A stretch of 12,556 bases of DNA from Alphaproteobacteria bacterium. GTDB taxonomy: Bacteria > Pseudomonadota > Alphaproteobacteria > Reyranellales > Reyranellaceae. Location: assembly GCA_013290035.1 (NCBI GenBank), contig JABCYT010000035.1, forward strand, positions 1-12,556. The letters are read 5' to 3'. Shown piece by piece: positions 1-5,974 of the stretch. Position 1 is the first letter of the stretch. Every line of letters starts with the position of its first letter. The translations under genes and the position numbers were made by a program. The notes below the pieces were generated by a model. The model made no database searches, was not told the origin of the DNA, and saw only the letters and a program-made list of their open reading frames with translations.

Positions 1-87
1 GCAAGCGGCCGATCGATCGCCGGACCGCGCGACGAAATACCCGAAGGCTTCCACGCGTGGCACCTGGGAGAAGAGGCGTTCAGCTAG
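1..87 (+). CDS. Possible C-terminal tail of an unknown gene (5' end outside window)
   Basis: Frame 1 is open from the window edge to a TAG at 85-87 and gives 28 residues ending in a plausible protein tail (PEGFHAWHLGEEAFS). About 70% of codons end in G or C, which fits coding DNA here; the other two plus-strand frames read as arginine-rich noise. The tail would overlap the end of the convergent toxin gene by 8 bases, which is common for convergent genes. I do not recognise a family, and 28 residues are too few to be sure it is coding. Confidence 0.35.
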   Translation, partial: ASGRSIAGPRDEIPEGFHAWHLGEEAFS

Positions 88-301
88 ATGACCAATTCCG
101 GCCGCCGTAGTGGAGACGTAGAATCGTTACCTCGTCGTCGGAAACGACAAAAACGATCGCGACCCGTCGTTCGAATCCGGCCTCCAGGCGCGCCGTGTAA
201 CCCAGCGCAACTTCGTGGCCGGCACGTTCTGCAATCCAATCGCCAATACTGAGAAGGTCACTGCGAGCCTGTGGCGTGAAGGTGACGGCTCGACGGTTCA
301 A
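80..301 (-). CDS. RelE/ParE-family toxin, short and probably internally deleted
   Basis: The 73-residue protein has both ends of a RelE/ParE-type toxin. Residues 7-30 match the N-terminal helix region (FTPQARSDLLSIGDWIAERA). The C-terminal part matches the final beta strands (FERRVAIVFVVSDDEV, then TILRLHYGGRNW). Family members are usually about 90-100 residues. Here RLEA runs straight into GFERR, so the middle segment that normally ends in a 'RxDLRPGLRxxGFERR'-like stretch is missing. The start is TTG at 301-299, overlapping the antitoxin stop (TTGA), with an AAGG Shine-Dalgarno 7 bases upstream. Full-length relatives poison gyrase or cleave mRNA; which applies here is unknown. Loss of about 20-25 central residues may leave the toxin inactive, so this could be a decaying gene that keeps its reading frame. 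Confidence 0.72.
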   Translation of the reverse strand: MNRRAVTFTPQARSDLLSIGDWIAERAGHEVALGYTARLEAGFERRVAIVFVVSDDEVTILRLHYGGRNWSSS

Positions 302-582
302 CGACGCGCCTTACGCCGTCCGCTGCTGTAACGCGCACGGGCTTCGGCAAAGACTGCCTTTGCTGGAATGCGACTTGAGGGATCGGCCTTGGTCGCGTCA
401 TAGGTCGGGACGACCTCTTCGTGCAGCCATCGTTCGAACGCCGCATCGCGTTCCTGCAATGCGCGAAGACCCGCTCTGATGACCTCTGAACCGGACGCGT
501 AGCCGCCGGAACCAACCTTGGCGTCTATGTAAGCTGCCTGCTCGGCGGGAAGGCTGAAGGTGCGCTTGGAAACTTTCGACAT
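298..582 (-). CDS. ParD-like type II antitoxin (ribbon-helix-helix)
   Basis: This 94-residue protein has a typical ParD layout. The N-terminal strand (KRTFSLP, residues 6-12) and the following helices, including YASGSEVIRAGLRAL at 29-43, form the DNA-binding ribbon-helix-helix. A charged C-terminal half (from about 44) would wrap the toxin. I chose ATG at 582-580 over an in-frame TTG at 588 because a GAGG motif sits 8 bases before the ATG. Its stop overlaps the toxin's TTG start, so the two are translationally coupled, antitoxin first. Proteins of this type bind an operator at their own promoter; a palindrome at 598-616 fits. The basic tail (GRRKARR) is unusual for the normally acidic end of ParD. 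Confidence 0.85.
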   Translation of the reverse strand: MSKVSKRTFSLPAEQAAYIDAKVGSGGYASGSEVIRAGLRALQERDAAFERWLHEEVVPTYDATKADPSSRIPAKAVFAEARARYSSGRRKARR

Positions 583-597
583 GGGCAATGCCTCGCC

Positions 598-616
598 GGT
601 ATGAATTCATCATACC
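598..616 (-). promoter_or_regulatory. Operator/promoter of the toxin-antitoxin operon
   Basis: A perfect 7-bp inverted repeat (GGTATGA / TCATACC) flanks a 5-bp centre, 16 bases upstream of the antitoxin ATG. On the minus strand the same bases contain TATGAT (614-609), one mismatch from a -10 box. A -35 match 17 bases further upstream is weak (GGGACG). A repressor bound here would cover the -10 box, which is the usual arrangement for ParD-type autoregulation. The binding itself is inferred. Confidence 0.6.
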
Positions 617-625
617 AGCCTTCTG

Positions 626-745
626 ATTTGTCGTCCCGAGAGAAGCGAAGGCATGCCCTGAGCGCAGCCGAAGGGACCTCAACGCCGCTTGCAACCGACA
701 TGAGATCCTTCGCTCAGGATGACAAGAGCGGGCCTGGAGGCCCGC
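626..745. repeat. REP-like palindromic repeat plus short hairpin
   Basis: This gap between the toxin-antitoxin operon and the binding-protein gene holds an imperfect inverted repeat. The left end reads TTTGTCGTCCCGAG at about 627-640, and the right end, seen on the other strand, reads TTGTCATCCTGAGCGAAGG (up to 725). An internal GGGACCTC occurs at about 674-681. The element ends in GTCAT-type sequence like the one at 11162-11286. Next to it, GCGGGCC-tgga-GGCCCGC (728-745) can form a tight hairpin. There is no T-run, so I do not call it a terminator. Confidence 0.55.
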
Positions 746-761
746 GGTCCGGCGTGACTTC

Positions 762-777
762 TGGCACGAGAGTCGCA
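762..777 (+). promoter_or_regulatory. Candidate sigma-54 (RpoN) promoter, -24/-12 type
   Basis: The sequence TGGCACGAGAGTCGCA matches the known RpoN consensus TGGCACRNNNNTTGCW with a single mismatch (TTGC to TCGC). The essential GG and GC dinucleotides are correctly spaced. It lies 37 bases upstream of the ATG at 815, leaving room for a start site and the Shine-Dalgarno AGGAGA at 805-810. If functional, expression would need an enhancer-binding activator and would often follow nitrogen status. No activator gene or enhancer site is visible in the window. Confidence 0.45.
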
Positions 778-814
778 TGCGTAGGCAGGCGACTTTCCGC
801 TTTCAGGAGACACC

Positions 815-2398
815 ATGAAGCTCTCACGCCGCTCGCTTTTTGCCGCCACGACGGCGCTTGCCGTGCCGCACGCCGCCTGGGCGCAGGAAAAGGTCGTGCG
901 CTACGGCATTCCGATGACCGACATTCCGCTCACGACCGGTCAGCCTGATCGCGGCGCCAACGCCTACCAATATACTGGGCACACGATCTACGATCCGCTG
1001 ATCGCCTGGGAACTCGACGTGTCGGACCGGCCGGGAAAGATGATCCCCGGGCTGGCGACCGAGTGGAAGGTGGGCGACGCCGACAAGACCCTGTGGACCT
1101 TCAAGCTGCGCCCGGGCGTGAAGTTCCACGACGGCTCGGCGTTCGACGCCGACGCCGTGATCTGGAACCTCGAGAAGGTCTTCAACAAGGATGCGCCGCA
1201 GTTCGACACGCGCCAGTCGGCGCAGGTGCGGCCGCGCCTGCCGGGCCTCGCGAGCTACAGGAAGAGCGGCGACCTGGAGATCGAGATCAAGACCAAGTCG
1301 GTCGACTCGCTCTTCCCCTATCAGCTCCTGTGGTTCCTGGTCTCGAGCCCGACGCAGTGGGAGAAGCTCGGCCGCGACTGGAACAAGTTCGCCATGGAGC
1401 CGTCGGGCACCGGCCCGTTCAAGCTCACCCGCTTCGTGCCGCGCGAGCACGCCGAGCTGATGAAGAACGAGGCCTATTGGAACCCCAAGCGCATCCCCAA
1501 GGTCGACCGCTTCGTCCTGGTCTGCGCGCCGGAAGATTCGAGCCGCAGCGCCGCCCTGATCTCCGGCGCCGTCGATATGATCGACGGGCCGGCGCCCGAC
1601 GTGCTGGACCGGCTGAAGAAGAGCGGGGCGCGGATCTCGAGCAACATCACGCCGCACGTCTTCCAGTATCATCCCTCGCTGGTCGAGGGATCGCCGTGGA
1701 CCGACATAAGGGTGCGCAAGGCGGCCAACCTCGCAATCGACCGCGACGCCATCGTGAAGCTGCTGGGCGGGCTGGTGACGCCGGCCTATGGCGAGGTCGA
1801 CAAGAGCAGCCCGTGGTTCGGCAAGCCCAGCTTCGAGATCAAGTACGCGCCCGACGAGGCGCGCACGCTGATGACCCAAGCGGGTTACAGCAAGACCAAG
1901 CCCCTGCAGGCGCGGATCTCGATCCAGGCCAGCGGCACCAACCAGACCGTCAACGAGGCCATCCAGGAAATGCTGAAGGAGGCCTACTTCAACATCGACT
2001 TCAAACCGGTCGAGCTCGAGGCCCTGATGACGGGCTGGCGGGGCGGCGCCAAGGCCGACATGAACAAGGACGTCTCGGCCACCAACGTCACCCACGTGAC
2101 GTCCGATCCGTTCTATGCGGTCAACCGCTTCTTCGCCTCCGATCAGACCGCGCCTGTCGGCGTGAACTGGAGCTTCTACAAGAATCCCGAGGTCGACCAG
2201 CTCGTGGTCGAGCTGAAGAACGCCTTCGACCCGGCCAGGCAGGACGAGATCGCGGCCAAGATCCACGCCAAGGCCGTCGACGATGCGGTGATGATCTGGG
2301 TCTATCACGACACCACGCCGCGGGCGCTGTCGGCCAAGATCAAGAAGTACGTCCAGGCCCAGAGCTGGTTCCAGGACCTGGCGCTCGTCGAGATCTGA
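815..2398 (+). CDS. ABC transporter substrate-binding protein, family 5 (peptide/nickel type), orphan
   Basis: This 527-residue periplasmic binding protein belongs to extracellular solute-binding family 5, which serves Dpp/Opp-type importers of peptides, opines, glycosides or metal chelates. The N-terminus is a Tat-like signal (SRRSLFAA, twin arginine at 5-6) with likely cleavage after AWA at residue 23. Family hallmarks are LWTFKLRPGVKFHDGSAFDA (93-112) and SGTGPFKLTRF (197-207), followed by the usual ...EAYWNPKRIPKVD segment. Length is normal. Start ATG 815 has AGGAGA 4 bases upstream. No permease or ATPase genes accompany it on this strand; the next genes are a TRAP system, and the opposite-strand Dpp-type operon has its own binding protein. 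It may feed an importer encoded elsewhere or share that operon's membrane parts. The substrate cannot be read from the sequence. Confidence 0.93.
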   Translation: MKLSRRSLFAATTALAVPHAAWAQEKVVRYGIPMTDIPLTTGQPDRGANAYQYTGHTIYDPLIAWELDVSDRPGKMIPGLATEWKVGDADKTLWTFKLRPGVKFHDGSAFDADAVIWNLEKVFNKDAPQFDTRQSAQVRPRLPGLASYRKSGDLEIEIKTKSVDSLFPYQLLWFLVSSPTQWEKLGRDWNKFAMEPSGTGPFKLTRFVPREHAELMKNEAYWNPKRIPKVDRFVLVCAPEDSSRSAALISGAVDMIDGPAPDVLDRLKKSGARISSNITPHVFQYHPSLVEGSPWTDIRVRKAANLAIDRDAIVKLLGGLVTPAYGEVDKSSPWFGKPSFEIKYAPDEARTLMTQAGYSKTKPLQARISIQASGTNQTVNEAIQEMLKEAYFNIDFKPVELEALMTGWRGGAKADMNKDVSATNVTHVTSDPFYAVNRFFASDQTAPVGVNWSFYKNPEVDQLVVELKNAFDPARQDEIAAKIHAKAVDDAVMIWVYHDTTPRALSAKIKKYVQAQSWFQDLALVEI

Positions 2399-2407
2399 GC
2401 AGAAGAG

Positions 2408-2577
2408 GACCTGCCTCCCCCGTCATACCGGGGAGGTGGCCCAAAGGGCCGGAGGGGGAAAGCCGCAGTCGAGGAATCCGCCGATAGCAGATCTGAAATT
2501 TTCCGAGATCGTCTGTGCGGCCTTCCCCCTCCGCCCGCGGCGCGGGCACCTCCCCCGTATGACGGGGGAGGCAGGTC
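2408..2577. repeat. Long inverted-repeat (MITE/REP-like) element between binding-protein genes
   Basis: The 311-base gap at 2399-2709 holds no supportable gene. It contains two arms of about 55-65 bases in inverted orientation, 2408-2467 and 2511-2577, around a roughly 43-base centre. The outer 20 bases or so match perfectly (starting GACCTGCCTCCCCCGTCAT). Each arm folds on itself: CCTCCCC/GGGGAGG, and in the left arm GGCCC-aaa-GGGCC. Both arms carry GGAGGGGGAA on the inner side. No transposase is present. The rest of the gap (2578-2700) is GC-rich leader with no clear promoter, though a -35-like TGGACG occurs shortly before the AT-richer stretch at about 2671-2680. Confidence 0.75.
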
Positions 2578-2709
2578 TGGGTCCGCACCGCAGGGCGCTG
2601 AGCGAACCTGCGACACTTGGCGGGACTGCGGCTGGGGCGGCCGCGGTCGAGACTGGACGGCAACAGGAAGAAATTACATCCTGACACGCAAAATGAGAGG
2701 AACCGTCCC

Positions 2710-3735
2710 ATGCATGCTCGTATCGGTCGCCGGACCTTCGTCGGTGTCGCGGCCGCGACACTGGCCGCACCCGCGGTGCTGCGCGCCGCGGAGCCCTTAA
2801 AGCTGCGCTGCTCGCTCGACACGGCGCCCAGCCATCCACGCAACGTCGCCATCGTCGATTACCTCGCCAAGGTCGAGCAGGCCTCCAAGGGCGAGATCAA
2901 GGGCGAGCTGTTCCAGTCCGGCCAGCTCTTTGCCGACCTCAATGTGAGCAAGGCGCTGCTGCAGGGCCAGGTCGAGATGGCGGCGCCCGGCGCCTGGGTG
3001 CTGACCGGCCTGGTGCCCGACTGCGACATGGTCCAGCTGCCCTATTTCTATGGCGTGCCGATCGACGTTACGCACAAGGCGACCGACGGCAAGGCCGGCG
3101 CCAAGGTCAACCAGGAGCTCGAGGGCAAGCTCAATACGCAGGTACTGGGGCCGTGGATCGACCTCGGTTATCAGAACTGGTACTCGACCAAGGTGCCGCT
3201 CGACAAATTCAGCGCACTCAAGGGTCTGAAGATCCGCAGCCCCGGCGGCGCCGCGATCTCCTGGCGCATCAAGTTCGCCGGCGGCATCGCCAACACCACC
3301 GCCTGGCCCAACGTGCCGCTTGCCCTCTCGCAGGGCACGTTCGACGCCTTCGTGTCGACCGACGAGAGCTGCAACTCCGCCAAGCTCTGGGAAGCCGGCG
3401 TGAAGTTCTCCTACGCCGACCACCAGTTCATGGGCCAGTACATCCCCATGATCGCCAAAAGCTTCTGGTCCAAGCTCTCGGCGGCGCAGCAGAAGATGAT
3501 GACCGACCTGTGGGCCGCCAATATCGGCCGCTACCGCCAGGGCGCGGCCGACAGCCAGGCCAATGCGCGCAAGGTGCTGGAGAGCAACGGCGTGAAAATC
3601 CACGACCCCAGCGCCGAGGATCTCGCCGCCACGCGCAAGGCGATGATGGGCGACATCGGCTCGCTCATCAAGGACGCCAAGCTCTCGAACGAGATCGTCA
3701 CCCTGGTCAAGGAAGCCGTGGGCTCATCGGCGTGA
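2710..3735 (+). CDS. TRAP transporter substrate-binding protein (DctP family)
   Basis: This 341-residue periplasmic receptor of a tripartite ATP-independent transporter captures an organic acid-like ligand and hands it to the DctQM membrane pair. A Tat-type signal is seen (GRRTFVGVAAATLAAPAV, twin arginine at 7-8), with cleavage likely near LRA-AEP, residues 24-29. The conserved region DLGYQNWYSTKVPLDKF leads into LKGLKIRSPGG (170-180). R176 is at the position of the family's ligand carboxylate-binding arginine. The later block SQGTFDAF (207-214) matches the usual 'QGTxDG' turn, but the following residues (VSTDESC) differ from the common form, so the ligand may be unusual. ATG 2710 is chosen because AGAGG lies 9 bases upstream and the signal peptide starts there; an upstream extension would run into non-coding leader. 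The permease genes follow 13 bases later. Confidence 0.95.
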   Translation: MHARIGRRTFVGVAAATLAAPAVLRAAEPLKLRCSLDTAPSHPRNVAIVDYLAKVEQASKGEIKGELFQSGQLFADLNVSKALLQGQVEMAAPGAWVLTGLVPDCDMVQLPYFYGVPIDVTHKATDGKAGAKVNQELEGKLNTQVLGPWIDLGYQNWYSTKVPLDKFSALKGLKIRSPGGAAISWRIKFAGGIANTTAWPNVPLALSQGTFDAFVSTDESCNSAKLWEAGVKFSYADHQFMGQYIPMIAKSFWSKLSAAQQKMMTDLWAANIGRYRQGAADSQANARKVLESNGVKIHDPSAEDLAATRKAMMGDIGSLIKDAKLSNEIVTLVKEAVGSSA

Positions 3736-3748
3736 GCCGTCTGCGCCC

Positions 3749-4291
3749 GTGAATCGCAACGCTAGCTGGTGGGATCGCGTCGAGCGCACGCTTGTCGGGC
3801 TGCTCGGCGCGGTCGCCATGATCGTTGGCGTCGTCCAGGTGGTGGGACGCTACTTCTTTCCGGCCTACGCCATAAGCTGGGCCGAGGAGGTGATCGTCTA
3901 CCTCGTGGTCTGGGGCGTGATGATCATCTCGAGCCAGCTCGTGCGCACCGACGGCCACGTGCGGCCGGACCTGGTGTTGCGCCTGGTGGGACCCCGGGGG
4001 CAGCGCTGGATGGAGACGTTCAACTGCGTCGTGGCGCTCGCCTTCTGCCTCGGCATGATCTGGTACGGCGTGCACATCGCCTGGTCGTCGTGGACGCTCG
4101 ACGAGCACAGCGCCAGCGACTTGGGCTTTCCGATGTGGATCTACTACAGCGCGCTGCCCACGGGCGGCGTCCTGATGACCGTGCGCTACGGCATCCGCCT
4201 GTGGCGCTACCTGTTCCATTTCGACCCGGCGACGATGACGGTGGGCCACGTGCCCGAGCACGAGATGCCGCTCTCCGGCGGAGGTCCTTGA
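3749..4291 (+). CDS. TRAP transporter small permease (DctQ family)
   Basis: This 180-residue membrane protein is the small subunit that pairs with the DctM-type channel. Four hydrophobic segments are visible at about 14-34, 46-65, 90-112 and 130-152. Typical DctQ features are ISWAEEV at the start of the second helix and DGHVRPDL (68-75) in the loop after it. The start is GTG at 3749, 13 bases after the binding-protein stop. No strong Shine-Dalgarno is seen, so translation probably depends on coupling to the upstream gene. The gene ends 6 bases before the large permease. Length is typical, and the transported substrate is unknown. Confidence 0.93.
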   Translation: MNRNASWWDRVERTLVGLLGAVAMIVGVVQVVGRYFFPAYAISWAEEVIVYLVVWGVMIISSQLVRTDGHVRPDLVLRLVGPRGQRWMETFNCVVALAFCLGMIWYGVHIAWSSWTLDEHSASDLGFPMWIYYSALPTGGVLMTVRYGIRLWRYLFHFDPATMTVGHVPEHEMPLSGGGP

Positions 4292-4297
4292 GCGGCG

Positions 4298-5578
4298 ATG
4301 GGGACGTTGCTTTTCTTCGTGATGTTCTTCGGCCTGCTGGCGTCCGGCATGCCGATCTTCCTGGTGCTGGGCGCCTGCGCCGCCGCGCTGTTCTTCTTCT
4401 CGGACCAGCCGCTGATCGGCATGGCCCAGGTGGTGATCGACTCGCTCAACTCCTCCACCCTGATGTCGCTGCCGCTGTTCGTGATGGCCGCGGCGTTCAT
4501 GCGGCAGGGCGGCGTCGCCAAGGCGCTGGTCGATCTCTGCACCGCCTGGATCGGCGGCGTGCGCGGCTCGCTGGGGCTCGTCACCGTCGTTTCCTGCACG
4601 CTGTTCGCCGCGATCTGCGGCTCGTCGGTGGCGACGGCGCTCGCCATGGGCACGATCCTGCTGCCCGCCATGCTCGAGAAGGGCTATCCGCGCTCGTTCG
4701 CGCTCGGCGTCATCGGCGCCTCGGGCACGATCGGCATCGTGATTCCGCCCAGCCTGGCGCTGATCCTCTACGGCATCGTCGCCGAGCAGTCGGTTCCGCG
4801 CCTGTTCCTCGCCGGCATCCTGCCCGGCCTGCTGCAGGCCGCGGCCTTCCTGCTCTGGGTCTGGTACGACGCACGGCGGCGCAACTTCCCGATCGAGCCC
4901 GCGCTGCCCATGGCGGAGCGCTGGCGCGTGACCTGGCGCGCCATCCCCGCCTTGCTCGTGCCCGCGATCGTGCTGGTCGGCATCTATGGCGGCATCGTCA
5001 CCGTCACCGAGGCCGCCGCCATCGCCGCCGCCGCCTCGATGGCGATCAGCCTGGGCTTCTATCGCGGCTTCCGCTGGCAGCAGTCATTGGAGGTGATCGC
5101 CGATGCGCTGAAGAGCGCCGGAACCATCATGCTGATCGTGGCCACCGCCATCGCCTTCGGCCACTGGATGACCGACTCGGGCGTGCCGGCGAAGCTGGTG
5201 CAATGGGTGCTCGACCATCACTTGTCGACCTGGGAGTTCCTGCTCGCGATCAACGTCCTGCTGCTGATCCTGGGCTGCTTCCTCGAGGTCGTGGCCACGC
5301 TCCTGCTGGTGCTGCCCATCCTGGCGCCGGTGCTGGTGCCGCTGGGCGTCGACCCGGTGCATTTCTCGATCGTCTTCACCCACAACATGGAGATCGCGCT
5401 GGTCCATCCGCCGGTCGGCCTCAACCTCTATGTGCTCGCCACGATCTCGACCGCGCCGATCGGCGAGGTCATCCGCGGCATTCTGCCGTTCCTGATCCTG
5501 CTGCTGATCGTGCTCATGATCATCACCTACTGGCCGCCGCTGACGATGTGGCTGCCGCAACTGGTCTATGGGCATTGA
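4298..5578 (+). CDS. TRAP transporter large permease (DctM family)
   Basis: This 426-residue inner-membrane protein forms the ion-driven translocation unit, usually Na+-coupled in this family. It is hydrophobic throughout, with a dozen or so membrane segments. Family blocks are seen in order: CGSSVATALAMGTILLPAM (107-125), GASGTIGIVIPPS (140-152), GGIVTVTEAAAIAA (231-244) and HPPVGLNLY (370-378). The paired helical-hairpin motifs with IPPS and HPPVG are characteristic of the ion and substrate sites. The start ATG at 4298 has GGAGG 13 bases upstream, inside the end of the small permease gene, a slightly long spacing. It is the last gene of the plus-strand block and converges with the minus-strand operon 157 bases on. 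Confidence 0.95.
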   Translation: MGTLLFFVMFFGLLASGMPIFLVLGACAAALFFFSDQPLIGMAQVVIDSLNSSTLMSLPLFVMAAAFMRQGGVAKALVDLCTAWIGGVRGSLGLVTVVSCTLFAAICGSSVATALAMGTILLPAMLEKGYPRSFALGVIGASGTIGIVIPPSLALILYGIVAEQSVPRLFLAGILPGLLQAAAFLLWVWYDARRRNFPIEPALPMAERWRVTWRAIPALLVPAIVLVGIYGGIVTVTEAAAIAAAASMAISLGFYRGFRWQQSLEVIADALKSAGTIMLIVATAIAFGHWMTDSGVPAKLVQWVLDHHLSTWEFLLAINVLLLILGCFLEVVATLLLVLPILAPVLVPLGVDPVHFSIVFTHNMEIALVHPPVGLNLYVLATISTAPIGEVIRGILPFLILLLIVLMIITYWPPLTMWLPQLVYGH

Positions 5579-5622
5579 CGTCGTCCGACCGGAGCACGTG
5601 CCGATCGTTTGGAATCATTGCT

Positions 5623-5701
5623 GGGGGCGCGCCACTCCAGTGGCGCGTCTTATCGGGCTCTTGTGGAAGACCATGACGCGCCACTGGAGTGGCGCGCGCC
5701 C
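5623..5701. repeat. Composite palindrome in the convergent gap, possible bidirectional terminator
   Basis: Two 27-base arms (5623-5649 and 5675-5701) are inverted copies with one mismatch, around a 25-base spacer. Each arm is itself palindromic: CGCGCCACT + CC + AGTGGCGCG on the left, and the same arms with GG on the right. The DNA could form two small hairpins or one long one. It sits between the 3' ends of converging operons (5578 and 5736), where a transcription stop would be useful. T-runs after the stems are poor, so I prefer a repeat element that may also block readthrough. Confidence 0.7.
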
Positions 5702-5735
5702 AGCGAAGATATGCGCCCATCACTCGGAATAGACT

Positions 5736-5957
5736 CTAGGATCGATCGGCCAGTTGCTTGAACAGCCGGTTCCGATCGGCGATGTGCCGTGCTTGCCGGT
5801 TTTCCAATCGCCTGAGGCGCGTCTTTTCGGCGCTCGCGTCCTCTCCGCGTTGCTCCCGCAGTGCGATGATCTCGCGCTGTTTTGCGATGTTCAGCTCGCC
5901 ACGCCAAAGAAGGGTGTCGGCTTCCCGGAGAAGCTGTTCCAGGGTGGTTCGCTCCAT
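5736..5957 (-). CDS. Small helical hypothetical protein, last gene of the minus-strand operon
   Basis: This 73-residue, highly charged, almost entirely helical protein (about 10-70) looks like a short coiled coil. It resembles small uncharacterised alphaproteobacterial proteins built on the pattern 'LExxLxxAE...GexnIArQREIIxxLe...LxxxexxQaxHxaDRxRL', seen here as NIAKQREII (23-31) and RQARHIADRNRL (54-65). No function is known to me. The start is uncertain. ATG at 5957 matches where relatives begin, but an in-frame GTG at 5978 overlaps the kinase stop (GTGA) and would give 80 residues by coupling; neither has a strong Shine-Dalgarno. The downstream neighbour is the composite palindrome. Confidence 0.68.
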   Translation of the reverse strand: MERTTLEQLLREADTLLWRGELNIAKQREIIALREQRGEDASAEKTRLRRLENRQARHIADRNRLFKQLADRS

Positions 5958-5974
5958 GAGGCAGTCTACCAGCT

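Noticed and set aside
728..745. GC hairpin as a rho-independent terminator
   Set aside because: The stem is good but no T-run follows on either strand.
824..2308. Long minus-strand open frame opposite the orphan binding-protein gene
   Set aside because: Its product is low-complexity and rich in D, R, G, L and V without family features. It is the usual antisense shadow in GC-rich coding DNA.
2617..2709. N-terminal extension of the DctP-type protein
   Set aside because: The extension would precede a complete Tat signal peptide, and AGAGG is positioned for ATG 2710.
2305..2852. Several small open frames inside the inverted-repeat element on the minus strand
   Set aside because: They are translations of the palindromic repeat and leader, with no start signals or recognisable protein features.
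3769..5676. 635-codon plus-strand open frame overlapping both TRAP permease genes
   Set aside because: The translation is R/G/A/D-rich with no motifs, while the other frame encodes two clear TRAP permeases.
5623..5701. CRISPR or attachment-site reading of the repeated arms
   Set aside because: There are only two copies, in inverted orientation, with no spacer series, cas genes, integrase or tRNA nearby.
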